This document shows positions 38,897-48,662 of a stretch of 64,000 bases of DNA, one piece after another. The notes below the pieces were generated by a model. It did no database searches. It saw only the letters and a list, made by a program, of their open reading frames with translations, and had not been told where the DNA came from. The stretch is from an uncultured Collinsella sp. Lineage in GTDB: Bacteria; Actinomycetota; Coriobacteriia; Coriobacteriales; Coriobacteriaceae. How positions within the stretch are numbered: the first letter of the stretch is position 1; each line of letters opens with the position of its first letter. The translations under genes were made by a program, and so were the position numbers. The DNA is taken from the NCBI GenBank assembly GCA_934655755.1, contig CAKUHA010000002.1, forward strand, positions 62,001 through 126,000, written 5' to 3'.

Positions 38897-40411
38897 ATGG
38901 AGAACATCAGCTACGAGACGCTCGAGAAGATCGGCTACGAGGGTTACGTGCTGCCCAAGGACGCCCCCGAGAAGGTCCTGCAGTTTGGCGAGGGCAACTT
39001 CCTGCGCGCTTTCGTGGACCGCTTCTTTGACATGGGCAACGAGGCTACCGGCTGGAACGGCAAGGTCGTCATGGTGCAGCCCATCAGCGGCGCCTTTGGC
39101 TTTGCCGACGGCATCAATGCCCAGGACGACCTGTACACCGTGCTGGTGCGCGGCAAGGAGAACGGCAACACGGTCGACGAGTCCCGCGTGATCAGCGCTT
39201 GCAGCCGCTGCCTCAACCCGTACCGCGAGGATGACTACCGCGCCATGATGGAGGTCACCGTCTCCGACGACCTGGAGATCATTGTCTCCAACACCACCGA
39301 GGCCGGCATCGCCTACGACCCGTCCTGCAAGGCCGACGACATGCCGCCCGCGAGCTTCCCGGCCAAGCTGGTCCAGGTGCTCCACACCCGCTGGGCCGCC
39401 GGCAAGCCGGGCGTCATCGTGCTCGCCTGCGAGCTCATCGACCACAACGGCGAGGAGCTGCTGCGCATCATGAACCAGTACGTGAGCGACTGGGGCTGGG
39501 AGGACGAGTTCTCGCAGTGGATGGCCAATGACTGCACCGTCTGCACTACGCTCGTCGACACCATCGTTCCCGGCCGCATCCGCGACCCCAAGGAGGCCGC
39601 TGCGGTTGCCGAGCGTCTGGGCTACGAGGATCCCTTCCTGGCCGTGCGCGAGCCCTTCCAGATGTGGGGCATCCAGGGCGATGAGTCGCTCAAGGAGCGT
39701 CTGCCCTTCGTGAAGGCCGGCCTGCCGGGCGTCTTTGTGACCCCCGATGTCACCCCGTACAAGAAGCGCAAGGTCCGCATCCTCAACGGCGCCCACACCG
39801 CCTTTGTCCCGGGTTCCTGGGTTGCCGGCTTTGACATCGTGCGCGACTGCATGCACGACGAGACTATCCGCGGCTTTATGAACACCATGCTCTACGACGA
39901 GGTCATCCCGACGCTTGCCGCCGACCTGGATGTCGAGGACTGCAAGGCCTTTGCCGCCGCCGTCGAGAACCGCTTCGATAACCCGTTTATCGACCACGCG
40001 CTGCTCTCCATCTGCCTCAACTCCACTGCCAAGTGGCGTGCCCGCGACCTGCCCACGCTCAAGGACTATGTTGCCGAGACCGGTAACCTGCCCAAGTGCC
40101 TGTCCACGAGCCTGGCCACGCTCATCGCGTTCTACACGCAGGAGCTCGTTGCCCGCGAGGGCGACGGCCTGCACCTGCGTCGCGCCGACGGCACCGAGTA
40201 CACCGCTCAGGATGATGCCTTCGTGCTCGACTTCTACGCCGCCCACGCCGGCGCCGACGATGCCGAGTTGGTGCACGACGTGCTCACCAACGAGCAGATG
40301 TGGGGCGAGGACCTGACTCAGATCGCCGGTCTTGAGGAGTTTGTCGTCGACGCGCTCGCCGTCGTGCGCGCCGAGGGCGTTAAGCAGGCATTCGCCAACG
40401 CCCAGGCCTAA
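38897..40411 (+). CDS. uxaB: Tagaturonate reductase (altronate oxidoreductase) UxaB
   Basis: 504 residues of the polyol-specific long-chain dehydrogenase family. The N-terminal NAD-binding segment is VLQFGEGNFLRAFVDRFF (about 26-43); the C-terminal mannitol-dehydrogenase-like domain carries KVRILNGAHTAFVPGSWVAGFDIV. It reduces tagaturonate to D-altronate with NADH. UxuB (fructuronate reductase) is the related alternative, but position between uxaC and uxaA favours UxaB. AAGGAGA precedes the ATG; 96 bp from uxaC. Confidence 0.93.
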   Translation: MENISYETLEKIGYEGYVLPKDAPEKVLQFGEGNFLRAFVDRFFDMGNEATGWNGKVVMVQPISGAFGFADGINAQDDLYTVLVRGKENGNTVDESRVISACSRCLNPYREDDYRAMMEVTVSDDLEIIVSNTTEAGIAYDPSCKADDMPPASFPAKLVQVLHTRWAAGKPGVIVLACELIDHNGEELLRIMNQYVSDWGWEDEFSQWMANDCTVCTTLVDTIVPGRIRDPKEAAAVAERLGYEDPFLAVREPFQMWGIQGDESLKERLPFVKAGLPGVFVTPDVTPYKKRKVRILNGAHTAFVPGSWVAGFDIVRDCMHDETIRGFMNTMLYDEVIPTLAADLDVEDCKAFAAAVENRFDNPFIDHALLSICLNSTAKWRARDLPTLKDYVAETGNLPKCLSTSLATLIAFYTQELVAREGDGLHLRRADGTEYTAQDDAFVLDFYAAHAGADDAELVHDVLTNEQMWGEDLTQIAGLEEFVVDALAVVRAEGVKQAFANAQA

Positions 40412-40489
40412 ATCCTTTTGTGCGCCCGCCGGCCAACCGGTGGGCGCCGCTCGATTTTTGCTCAACCTGTAGGGTTAGGACTCTTTGTA

Positions 40490-41974
40490 ATGAACACTAT
40501 CCAGATCAATCCGGCCGATAACGTGATCGTTGCGCTGTCGCCGCTCGCCAAGGGTACCGCCGTCGCGGTCCCCGGCGTGGGCGAGGTCGTGGCCGTGGAG
40601 GACATCCCGCAGGGCCACAAGATGGCCGTGCGCGCGATTGCCGCGGGGGAGGACGTCATCAAGTACGGCCTGCCCATCGGACACGTGACGGGCGACATCC
40701 AACCCGGTCAGTGGCTTCACACACACAATGTGAAGACCAACCTTTCGGGTGAGGTCGAGTACACCTACAACCCCACGCATCCGGTCGTGGATTCCGTTGA
40801 GCCCGAGACTTTTATGGGCTTCCGCCGCGCCGACGGCCGTGCCGCCACGCGCAACGAGCTGTGGATCATCCCCACGGTCGGCTGTGTCAACGAGGTCGCG
40901 CGCGCCATGTGCGAGCAGGCTCAGGATTTGGTCGAGGGCTCGCTCGAGGGCGTCTATTACTTCCCGCATCCCTTTGGCTGCTCGCAGACCGGCGCCGACC
41001 ACGCCCAGACGCGTCGCCTGCTGGTGGCGCTCTCGCGTCACCCTAATGCTGCGGGCGTGCTGTTCCTGTCGCTCGGCTGCGAAAACTGCACGCATCAGCA
41101 GGTGCTCGACGAGCTCGGTGACTTCGATCACGAGCGCGTCCGTTTCCTCACCTGCCAGGACGTTGCCGACGAGCAGGTCGAGGGCCACAAGATCCTAACC
41201 GAGCTGGCCGACCTCGCCAAGCAGGCCAAGCGTGAGCCCATCCCGGCTTCCGAGCTGGTCATCGGTCTTAAGTGCGGCGGCTCCGACGGTCTTTCGGGCA
41301 TTACCGCCAACCCCACGATCGGTCGCGTGAGTGATATGGTCGTCGCGCGCGGCGGCACGTCGGTGCTGACCGAGGTACCCGAGATGTTTGGCGCCGAGAG
41401 CATCCTGCTCGATCGCTGTGAGAACGAGCAGGTCTTTAATGCCGCCTCCGATATGCTCAACGGCTTTAAGGACTACTTCATCAGCCACGGCGAGGTCGTC
41501 TACGAAAACCCGAGCCCCGGCAACAAGGACGGCGGCATCACCACGCTCGAGGACAAGAGCTGCGGCTGCGTGCAAAAGGGCGGCTCTGCGCCCATCGTCG
41601 ACGTACTGCCGTACGCCGGCCAGGCCACCAAGCATGGTCTGAATATGCTGTGCGGCCCGGGCAACGACATGGTGTCGACCACGGCGCTCACCGCCGCCGG
41701 TTGCCATGTGATCCTGTTCTCGACCGGTCGCGGTACGCCGTTTGGCGCACCGGCGCCCACCCTCAAGGTATTCACCAACCAGCGCCTGTGCGACCACAAG
41801 GCCAACTGGATGGACTTTAACGCCGGTGTGGTGGCTACGGGCGAGCGTACGCTCGATGAGGCTGCCGAGGACTTGTACCAGCTGGTGCTTGAGACGGCGA
41901 GCGGCAAGCTCACAAGTGCCGAGCGTCGCGGCTGCCACGAGATCAGCATCTGGAAGGACGGCGTCTGCCTGTAG
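40490..41974 (+). CDS. uxaA: Altronate dehydratase UxaA
   Basis: 494 residues. The N-terminal SAF domain (about 5-95) contains GHKMAVRAIAAGEDVIKYGLPIGHVT; the large dehydratase domain follows with HPFGCSQTGADHAQTRRLL and GLKCGGSDGLSGITANP. It dehydrates D-altronate to 2-keto-3-deoxy-D-gluconate, using Fe2+ in characterised enzymes. The start is the ATG at 40490; its ribosome site (TTAGGA) is weak. Last gene of the uxa operon, followed by a strong terminator. Confidence 0.95.
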   Translation: MNTIQINPADNVIVALSPLAKGTAVAVPGVGEVVAVEDIPQGHKMAVRAIAAGEDVIKYGLPIGHVTGDIQPGQWLHTHNVKTNLSGEVEYTYNPTHPVVDSVEPETFMGFRRADGRAATRNELWIIPTVGCVNEVARAMCEQAQDLVEGSLEGVYYFPHPFGCSQTGADHAQTRRLLVALSRHPNAAGVLFLSLGCENCTHQQVLDELGDFDHERVRFLTCQDVADEQVEGHKILTELADLAKQAKREPIPASELVIGLKCGGSDGLSGITANPTIGRVSDMVVARGGTSVLTEVPEMFGAESILLDRCENEQVFNAASDMLNGFKDYFISHGEVVYENPSPGNKDGGITTLEDKSCGCVQKGGSAPIVDVLPYAGQATKHGLNMLCGPGNDMVSTTALTAAGCHVILFSTGRGTPFGAPAPTLKVFTNQRLCDHKANWMDFNAGVVATGERTLDEAAEDLYQLVLETASGKLTSAERRGCHEISIWKDGVCL

Positions 41975-42006
41975 GGGCAAGCGCATCCGAGCATCGTGCC
42001 CATGTA

Positions 42007-42044
42007 ACGGCCCCGTTGGGAGTGGTCCCAGCGGGGCCGTTTTT
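42007..42044 (+). terminator. Terminator of the uxaCBA operon
   Basis: ACGGCCCCGTTGGGA, short loop, TCCCAGCGGGGCCGTTTTT, 32 bp after the uxaA stop. Confidence 0.92.
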
Positions 42045-42078
42045 CGTTCCGGGGTTAAGTGAATTAGTCGACAAATAC

Positions 42079-42251
42079 GATAAACGTTCACCTTTTCTAT
42101 TTGTCCAATATGACATCTTTACCAGCAAAAAATAGGGCCATGAGCCTCAAATGTGTCCGTTCAGCGGTAAAAACCGACCGTTCGGGGATAATATGCAAGT
42201 GAACGTTCACCTCGCGTAAGGAATCGCGCATAATCTAGCTAAACGTTCACC
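42079..42251 (+). promoter_or_regulatory. Promoter and operators of the uronate transporter gene
   Basis: Operators: an outlying imperfect TAAACGTTCACC (42079-42092), a full GTGAACGTTCAC (42199-42210) and TAAACGTTCACC (42239-42251). The promoter is -35 TTCACC (42206-42211, inside the middle operator), 17 bp, -10 CATAAT (42229-42234), with the last operator right after the -10. Centres of the two promoter operators are 40 bp apart. Same architecture as the uxaC promoter. Confidence 0.78.
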
Positions 42252-42329
42252 CTGAACGACATGCAGACAAACGTCGGTATGGACTCCAACGTCTTGTTCC
42301 AAGACAATCGAGAAAAGAGAGGGAGCTCG

Positions 42330-43889
42330 ATGACTAACAAGATCGGTAAAAAGCGCAAGATCACATTCTGGACGCGCCTGGGCTTTGGTATGGGCGGTAT
42401 GCTCAACTCCGGTGCCCTGAGCTTTACGCACAGCTACATGGTGCTGTTCCTGTCCACGGAGTGCGGTCTGTCCGCAGGCGAGGCGGCTCTGATTAGCTCG
42501 TTCGCCATTTACCTCAACGCCATCCTTTGCCCGCTGATGGGTTTCGTGGCCGATAACTTCTACGCCACTAAGGTCGGCCGCATCTTCGGTCGTCGCCGTT
42601 TCTGGATTCTGCTGGCTATCCCTATGATGATCGCCGAGCCGCTCATCTTCGTCGCCACGCCGTTTGGCTTCCCGTACTACTTCGCGCTGTATCTGATCTA
42701 CAACGTCGCGTACACGTTCTGCACCGCCAACCTGTCGCCGCTGACCATCGAGATGACCGACGACTTCAAGGAGCGTACGTACCTCACCGGCTACAAGCAC
42801 CTCTTTGGTAACGCCGCTGGCTTCCTGATGGCTGCACTCGTCGGCTTTGGCTTTGGTACCTTCGGCGAGACCAACCCGTTCAGCTACTTCATCATCGCCT
42901 CGATCAACGCTTCGGTCATGGCAATCTCGCTGCTCTGCGTCTACCTGTCCACCTGGGAGCACACCCCCGAGGAGGTCGCTCAGGAGAAGATCGAGAGCGT
43001 CGGCGAGGGCATCAAGAAGTTCTTCATCGACGTCGTTTCCACCTTCCGCAACAAGTCCTTTCGCAAGGTTCTGTACGCACAGGTCTCCACGAAGCTCGCT
43101 GCTGCCTGCTGGTCTGCCTGCCTGTCCTTCTTCATCGTCTACTGCCTGCAGATTCCTAAGTCCTACGAGTCCGTGATGGAGATGCCCGGCAAGGTCGTCG
43201 CTATCGTCTGCACCGCTGTCTGGGTTGCCCTCATGGCCAAGAAGGGCTTCCACAAGTCTTGGTACCTGGCCAACGTCGGTTGCGCCGCGTGCATCATTGC
43301 GTACAACTACTTCGCCTTTGGTCAGATCAACGGCACCTCCACGGTCGCCATCGCCATGATCGCCTACCCCATCATCTTCGCCATCTGGAAGTTCTTCTAC
43401 GTTGGCTTCCAGTATCTGCCCGATGTCCTGCTCAACTACATCCCCGATGTCGATGAGCTCATCACCCTGCGTCGTCGCGAGGGCATCTACAGCTCCGCTC
43501 AGCAGCTCTGCCAGCAGATCGCCCAGGCTGTCGCCGTTAACGCATGGGCTATCGTCCTCGCTGCCTCCGGCTTCATTCAGACCGCCGGCAACAGCGACGC
43601 CGTGACCCAGCCCGCCACCGTGCCTCTGTACATCTGCGGCTACATGCTCATCGGCTGCGCCGGCTTCTTCCTGCTCGCGGCTGTCCTTGCCCGCGGCATC
43701 AAAATCGACAAGGAGCAGTGCGACATCCTCTGCGACGAGATCAAGCGCGTCAAGGAGGGCGGCAAGATGGCCGACGTCCAGCCCGAGGTCAAGGCGCTCT
43801 GCGAGGAGCTCTCCGGCTTCAAGTATGAGGACTGCTTTGCTCACAACAACGTTGGCTTCCAGGACGGCAGCGTGACGCCCGCCGAGTAG
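42330..43889 (+). CDS. GPH-family glycoside/hexuronide:cation symporter
   Basis: 519 residues, about twelve membrane helices. The family is marked by GFGMGGMLNSGALSFTHSYMVLFL at the start and FVADNFYATKVGRIFGRRRFWILLAIP, the GPH loop 2-3 motif. A cytosolic C-terminal tail of about 70 residues resembles that of the hexuronide members. Surrounded by pectin enzymes and under uronate-type operators, it most likely imports oligogalacturonides or galacturonate with Na+ or H+. GAGAGGGAG precedes the ATG at 42330. Confidence 0.88.
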   Translation: MTNKIGKKRKITFWTRLGFGMGGMLNSGALSFTHSYMVLFLSTECGLSAGEAALISSFAIYLNAILCPLMGFVADNFYATKVGRIFGRRRFWILLAIPMMIAEPLIFVATPFGFPYYFALYLIYNVAYTFCTANLSPLTIEMTDDFKERTYLTGYKHLFGNAAGFLMAALVGFGFGTFGETNPFSYFIIASINASVMAISLLCVYLSTWEHTPEEVAQEKIESVGEGIKKFFIDVVSTFRNKSFRKVLYAQVSTKLAAACWSACLSFFIVYCLQIPKSYESVMEMPGKVVAIVCTAVWVALMAKKGFHKSWYLANVGCAACIIAYNYFAFGQINGTSTVAIAMIAYPIIFAIWKFFYVGFQYLPDVLLNYIPDVDELITLRRREGIYSSAQQLCQQIAQAVAVNAWAIVLAASGFIQTAGNSDAVTQPATVPLYICGYMLIGCAGFFLLAAVLARGIKIDKEQCDILCDEIKRVKEGGKMADVQPEVKALCEELSGFKYEDCFAHNNVGFQDGSVTPAE

Positions 43890-43913
43890 GGCTAGCCTAT
43901 CGTTCAAACCACA

Positions 43914-43957
43914 GGGCCGTGCCACCGGATATCCGCCGGCAGGTACGGCCCTTTTTT
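43914..43957 (+). terminator. Terminator of the transporter gene
   Basis: GGGCCGTGCC and GGTACGGCCC with an inner CCGG-ATAT-CCGCCGG hairpin, followed by six T residues. Confidence 0.88.
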
Positions 43958-44006
43958 GCAACAGCGTACAATTAACTCTTAGAAAATCTTTTTGAGGGAG
44001 AAATCC

Positions 44007-45602
44007 ATGGAGACGAACGTTATCTGGCGCAACGCCCGCGCGGCCGCGATCGAGCTCGACGACGGCGGCTACTTTACCTGCGCCGATACGTGGGAGATCT
44101 TTGTTAACGACGAGCCCGCCGGCACCACGAATAAGGTCGAGACCTATGTCGACGGCCTGGTTCCCGGCAAGCGCAACCTGGTTCGCTTCGTCTGCGGCGA
44201 GCGCGAGCTGAGCGTGGGCGTCACCACGCCGGCAGAGCCTTTTACCATTAACGTTCGCGACTGCGGCGCAAAGGGCGATGCTAAGCACGACGACACCACC
44301 AACATCCAGGCCGCCATCATGGCCTGTCCCAAGGGTGGTCGCGTGCTGATTCCCGCCGGCAACTACCGCATCAAGTCGCTCTTCCTCAAGAGCAATATCA
44401 ACATCGAGCTCGCCGAGGGCGCCGTGCTGCTGGCCCGCCACGACCGCGCGGCGCTTGCCTACATCCCCGGTACGGTCAAAGGCGACGAGGGCGCCGGTTA
44501 CGCCGGTACCGACATGACCCCGCTGGGCCGTTGGGAGGGCGAGAGCTTTGCAACCTATTGCTCCACCTTTACCGGCCTGAGCGTGCACGACGTGTGCATC
44601 TATGGCCGCGGTGCAATTGACGGCCAGACCGATTTTGCCGAGGACAACTGGTGGAACAAGGACTTTAAGAACATCTTCCGTCCCGAGGAGGGCCGCGAGG
44701 TCGCCCGTCCGCGCATGATCTTCCTGTCCGAGTGCGAGAACGTGAGCCTGGCCGGCTTTACCGTCCGCAACAGCCCGGCGTGGAACATCCACCCCATCCT
44801 GTGCGAGCACGTCGATGCACTCTGCCTGTCCATCGAGGGTCCCAAGAACTCCCACAACACCGACGGCTTCGACCCTGAGAGCTGCGGCTTTGTCCGCATC
44901 CTGGGCTGCCAGTTCTCGGTGGGCGACGACTGCATCGCCATCAAGAGCGGCAAGCTGGGCATTGAGCCCGAGCTTCGCCCCGCAACGCACGACGTGCTGA
45001 TCTCGCACTGCTACATGCACGATGGCCACGGCGCCGTGGTCCTGGGTTCCGAGGCCGCCGGTGGCATCAAGGACCTTACCGTGAGCAAGTGCCTGTTCGA
45101 GCGCACCGACCGCGGCCTGCGCGTCAAGACCCGTCGCGGTCGCGGCAAGGACGCCGTCAACGAGGGCATCACCTTCGAGCACATTCGTATGGACAAGGTG
45201 CTCACGCCCTTCGTGGTCAACTCGTTCTACTTCTGCGACAAGGACGGCAAGACCGATTATGTCCAGAACCGCGAGGCGCTGCCCGTCGACGACCGCACGC
45301 CCGGCTTTGGCGCCACGACGTTCCGCGATATCGAGGCCACCAACTGCCATGCCGCCGCGGCCTATATCACGGGCCTGCCCGAGAGCAAGGTAACGCGTCT
45401 GACGTTCCAGGACGTCCACGTGACCTTCGCGGAGGATGCCGAGCCCTTTGTCCCGGCCATGGCCTGCGGCGTGGAGCCCATGGTGCGCCAGGGCATCATC
45501 GCGCAAAACGTCAAGGTGCTCGATCTGCAAAATGTGAGCATCGAGGGCCAGGACGGCGAGGAACTGCAACTCCAAAACGTCGACAAGGTTGTGCGCGCGT
45601 AA
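44007..45602 (+). CDS. GH28 polygalacturonase, apparently cytoplasmic
   Basis: 531 residues: a small N-terminal beta-sandwich domain (about 1-78) and a right-handed beta-helix starting NVRDCGAKGDAKHDDTTNI. All GH28 catalytic motifs are intact: NTDG (Asp286), GDD (Asp307, Asp308), GHG (His341) and RVK (Arg372-Lys374). It hydrolyses alpha-1,4 bonds between galacturonate units. No signal peptide or membrane anchor is present, so it should act inside the cell on imported oligogalacturonides, probably as an exo-enzyme. GAGGGAG precedes the ATG at 44007. No TGAACGTTCA operator lies directly before it. Confidence 0.92.
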   Translation: METNVIWRNARAAAIELDDGGYFTCADTWEIFVNDEPAGTTNKVETYVDGLVPGKRNLVRFVCGERELSVGVTTPAEPFTINVRDCGAKGDAKHDDTTNIQAAIMACPKGGRVLIPAGNYRIKSLFLKSNINIELAEGAVLLARHDRAALAYIPGTVKGDEGAGYAGTDMTPLGRWEGESFATYCSTFTGLSVHDVCIYGRGAIDGQTDFAEDNWWNKDFKNIFRPEEGREVARPRMIFLSECENVSLAGFTVRNSPAWNIHPILCEHVDALCLSIEGPKNSHNTDGFDPESCGFVRILGCQFSVGDDCIAIKSGKLGIEPELRPATHDVLISHCYMHDGHGAVVLGSEAAGGIKDLTVSKCLFERTDRGLRVKTRRGRGKDAVNEGITFEHIRMDKVLTPFVVNSFYFCDKDGKTDYVQNREALPVDDRTPGFGATTFRDIEATNCHAAAAYITGLPESKVTRLTFQDVHVTFAEDAEPFVPAMACGVEPMVRQGIIAQNVKVLDLQNVSIEGQDGEELQLQNVDKVVRA

Positions 45603-45627
45603 GCGTCTGCTCTTAAACAATCGAATC

Positions 45628-45694
45628 CGGCATGTTGTGACGTGCGATGGACGGGGCCTTCCCGACCCATCGCACGCGCTCTTTATATGCCGGA
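45628..45694 (+). terminator. Terminator of the GH28 gene
   Basis: An inner stem GTGCGATGG/CCATCGCAC is enclosed by outer CCGGCAT/ATGCCGG arms; CTCTTTAT follows the inner stem. Confidence 0.6.
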
Positions 45695-45736
45695 ACTGCA
45701 GCGTAGGCGATCCGCGACGAAAGGGCGTGGCGACTG

Positions 45737-47899
45737 ATGATGATTGAAGAACAAGTTTTTGAAGTATCGACCGAGCGTGAGGGGGCATACCGCAGTATCT
45801 CCGAAGCCTTGGAGGCAGCCGATCAGCTCTATCCGGATACTGAGCGGCCGGTGACGATTCATGTCGATCCGGGCGAGTATCGCGAGCGGGTCGAGATTCG
45901 TCGGCCGCATGTGACGCTGGTGGGCGAGACGGCTGACAGCGTGCGCATCGTGGGCAGCCTGGGTGCCAAGATGCCCTCGAAGGATGGTTCGGGTGTCGAC
46001 GGTACGCTCGGCACGTTTAGGACCTATACCGTTTTGGTCGATGCCGATGACGTGCGGCTCGAGAACCTCACGATCGTCAACGATGCCGGAGACGGTCGCG
46101 AGGTGGGGCAGGCGATTGCCCTGTACGCCGACGGCGACCGTTTAGTGGTCGACGCCTGTTGCATTACGGGACGCCAGGACACCCTGTTTTTGGGCCCACT
46201 GCCGCCGCGCGAAGTCAAACCGGGCGGGTTTATTGGCCCCAAACAGTTTGCGCCGCGCCGAGTGGGCCGTCAGTATTTCCGACGCTGCCGGATCGAGGGC
46301 GACGTCGACTTTATCTTTGGCGGTGCGCGTGCCTATTTTGAGGGGTGCGAGATCCGCTCGCTTAACCGCAATATGGACGTGAACGGCTATGTGACGACGG
46401 CATCGACGCCCGAGGGGGAGCCGTACGGTTTTGTGTTCCACGGCTGCTCGTTTACGGCCGCGCAAGATGTGGCGTCTGATTCGGTTTACCTGGGACGTCC
46501 TTGGCGCGAGTGGGCGCAGACCGTGTTGATCGATTGCTGGCTGGGACAGCACATCAAGCGTGAAGGCTGGTGGGATTGGAATAAGCCGGAGGCGCACGAG
46601 AGGGCCTGCTACGCCGGCGCAATCCTGCATGGTCCGGCGGGCGATACTGCCGGCTGGGTGCCATGGACCCGCGAGCTCGATGCTGCAGCCACTGCCCGGT
46701 ATGCCCGCGAGCAGGTGCTCTCCGGTGCGGACGGCTGGGACCCCGAGGGCGGCTCGGGCGACAACGTGGAGACCGCTGGCCTTTCCGATAACGGTCGCAC
46801 GGTGCATATCGACACCTATTACGAAGATGAACCGGCGTTTCGCGACCGTCTTAAGAGCGAAGGCCGCTCTGCCGCGTTTAAGGGCGCGACGCCCGGTGAC
46901 TTTGAAGCATGGCAGATCGCGACGAGGGCTCGGCTGTTTGACCTGTTGGGCTTATCGCTTATGGATTGCGTGCCGATTGAGGTACGCGAGCTCGATCGGG
47001 CGCAGATTGCCGGCGGTATCGTGCGCACCCATGCGATGCTGCGGGTGGAGCACAACGTTTGGATGCCGTTCTATCTGCTGGAGCCTCAGGCCCCTAAGCT
47101 CGATGCGCGCGGGTGCAAGCGCTGTTATATCTGCCCGCATGGCCACCAGGGCGCCGGAGCCGCAAGTGTTGCGGGTGTGACGGGCGTGCCGGTGGTCGAC
47201 GACGCCGTGCGTAAGTTCAACTACGACTACGGTCTGCGTCTGGCGCGCGTGGGCTATGTGGCCGTCTGCCCCGATGCTCGCGGTTGGGGATACCGTCGCG
47301 ATTGGAAGGGCCAGGGCGACGACGAGAACAGCTTCCTGCGCGGTACGTGTCTAAACCAGGCGCGCATGGCCGAGCCGCTGGGTCTTACCGTTGCGGGCCT
47401 CAACGCCTGGGACAACATGCGCCTGATCGACTACCTTGAGGCGCGTGGCGACATTGCCATGGACGACCTGGGCTGCTTTGGCTTTTCGGGCGGCGGATAC
47501 ATGACGCTGTATCTGGCGGCGCTCGACCCGCGCGTGCGCAAGGCGTTTGTCTCGGGCTATCTGTACGGCGTCGACGATTCGCTGCTGCACCTCAACGGCA
47601 ACTGCAGCTGCAACTATGTGCCGGGGCTGTGGCGCCTGCTCGATATGGGCGATATCGCCTCGCTCATCGCGCCGCGTCCGCTGCTGGTGCAGAGCTGCGA
47701 AGGCGATCATCTTAACGGTGCCCGTGGGCTTGCGAACGTGGACGAGCAGCTCGATATCGTTCGCGATGCCTATAAGCTCGTGGGGCATGCCGACGGCCTG
47801 TCGCACGAGGTTTGCCCGGGCGGGCACCATTTGGGCGTCGCGCACCTTGCCGAGGATATTGAGTGGCTTGACGAGCACGCTGCTGGGGTCTGCTCGTAG
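45737..47899 (+). CDS. Pectin methylesterase (CE8) fused to an alpha/beta-hydrolase esterase
   Basis: 720 residues, two enzymes in one chain. Residues 1-330 are a CE8 pectinesterase beta-helix: GRQDTLF (147-151), EGDVDFIFGG with the nucleophile Asp191, and LGRPWREW. Residues about 360-720 are an alpha/beta hydrolase of the dienelactone-hydrolase/acetyl-xylan-esterase type with nucleophile Ser584 in GFSGGG, an oxyanion-side HGHQG and a late catalytic HH in GGHHLGVAHL. Together they would remove methyl and probably acetyl esters from homogalacturonan fragments. No signal peptide. AAGGGCGTGG precedes the ATG. Its codon use has more G/T ends than its neighbours, perhaps a sign of separate origin. 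Confidence 0.88.
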   Translation: MMIEEQVFEVSTEREGAYRSISEALEAADQLYPDTERPVTIHVDPGEYRERVEIRRPHVTLVGETADSVRIVGSLGAKMPSKDGSGVDGTLGTFRTYTVLVDADDVRLENLTIVNDAGDGREVGQAIALYADGDRLVVDACCITGRQDTLFLGPLPPREVKPGGFIGPKQFAPRRVGRQYFRRCRIEGDVDFIFGGARAYFEGCEIRSLNRNMDVNGYVTTASTPEGEPYGFVFHGCSFTAAQDVASDSVYLGRPWREWAQTVLIDCWLGQHIKREGWWDWNKPEAHERACYAGAILHGPAGDTAGWVPWTRELDAAATARYAREQVLSGADGWDPEGGSGDNVETAGLSDNGRTVHIDTYYEDEPAFRDRLKSEGRSAAFKGATPGDFEAWQIATRARLFDLLGLSLMDCVPIEVRELDRAQIAGGIVRTHAMLRVEHNVWMPFYLLEPQAPKLDARGCKRCYICPHGHQGAGAASVAGVTGVPVVDDAVRKFNYDYGLRLARVGYVAVCPDARGWGYRRDWKGQGDDENSFLRGTCLNQARMAEPLGLTVAGLNAWDNMRLIDYLEARGDIAMDDLGCFGFSGGGYMTLYLAALDPRVRKAFVSGYLYGVDDSLLHLNGNCSCNYVPGLWRLLDMGDIASLIAPRPLLVQSCEGDHLNGARGLANVDEQLDIVRDAYKLVGHADGLSHEVCPGGHHLGVAHLAEDIEWLDEHAAGVCS

Positions 47900-47976
47900 G
47901 CCATGGGCGTGGCGCGAGCAAACGGTAATGACTGATAAGACCAAAGACCGCCGTGTGGGCGGGGAGGAGTATAACC

Positions 47977-48648
47977 ATGAAACCGACGAAGACCTTGAGC
48001 GAATCGACCATCTGCTGCTTTGGCGATTCGACCACATGGGGCGACAACGGATGCGGCGCAGGCGGCAACGACATCTCCTGGACCACGCACCTGGGTGCGC
48101 TGCTGGGCGGTGCAACCGTCGAGAATTTTGGCATCAAGGGCTCGCGCATTGCCATTAAGGCGGACCGTACCGATTCGTTTGTCGAGCGTCTGGACGGTAT
48201 CGATGACGCAGCCGATGTCTATGTCGTCTTTGGCGGCGTCAACGACTTTAGCCGCAACGTGCCGCTCGGCGAGCTGGGCAGCACCGACGTGCATGAGTTC
48301 TATGGCGCGGTCGACTATCTGATCCGTACCATCACGGCACGCTCGCCCCAGGCAAAGCTCGTGTTTATGACGCCGTGCAAAACGAGTGGCAAGCATGAGA
48401 AGGATATTCCGGCGAGCAATGAGCTCAACCATCTGGGCCTGACGCAGATCGCGTACGTGCAGGCGATGCTCGAGGTCTGTGACCGCTACTCGGTGCCGGT
48501 AATCGACCTGTACGCTCAGAGCGGCATCAGCCCGTTTTTGCCGGAGCATCGCGAGCTCTATATGCCCGACGGCCTGCACTACAGCCCGGCTGGCTATGAG
48601 CGCCTGGCGCATCGCATTGCCGCGGGCTTAGCTGCCGTTTGCCGCTAA
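47977..48648 (+). CDS. SGNH/GDSL-family esterase
   Basis: 223-residue cytoplasmic hydrolase. The GDSL block is CFGDSTTWG (Ser18), the oxyanion Gly/Asn are in FGGVNDF, and the catalytic pair is DGLHYS (Asp198, His201). In this setting it probably deacetylates pectic or rhamnogalacturonan oligosaccharides (like CE12 enzymes), but substrate prediction within SGNH hydrolases is weak. GGGGAGGAG precedes the ATG at 47977. It lies 77 bp after the methylesterase fusion and ends just before an operator-containing palindrome. Confidence 0.85.
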   Translation: MKPTKTLSESTICCFGDSTTWGDNGCGAGGNDISWTTHLGALLGGATVENFGIKGSRIAIKADRTDSFVERLDGIDDAADVYVVFGGVNDFSRNVPLGELGSTDVHEFYGAVDYLIRTITARSPQAKLVFMTPCKTSGKHEKDIPASNELNHLGLTQIAYVQAMLEVCDRYSVPVIDLYAQSGISPFLPEHRELYMPDGLHYSPAGYERLAHRIAAGLAAVCR

Positions 48649-48662
48649 AAGTCTGCCGTTCG

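Noticed and set aside
42207-45788. 1193-codon open frame on the - strand
   Set aside because: It lies antisense to the transporter and GH28 genes, has low-complexity composition (Leu, Val, His, Asp runs) with no family motif, and arises from third-position GC bias of the + strand genes.
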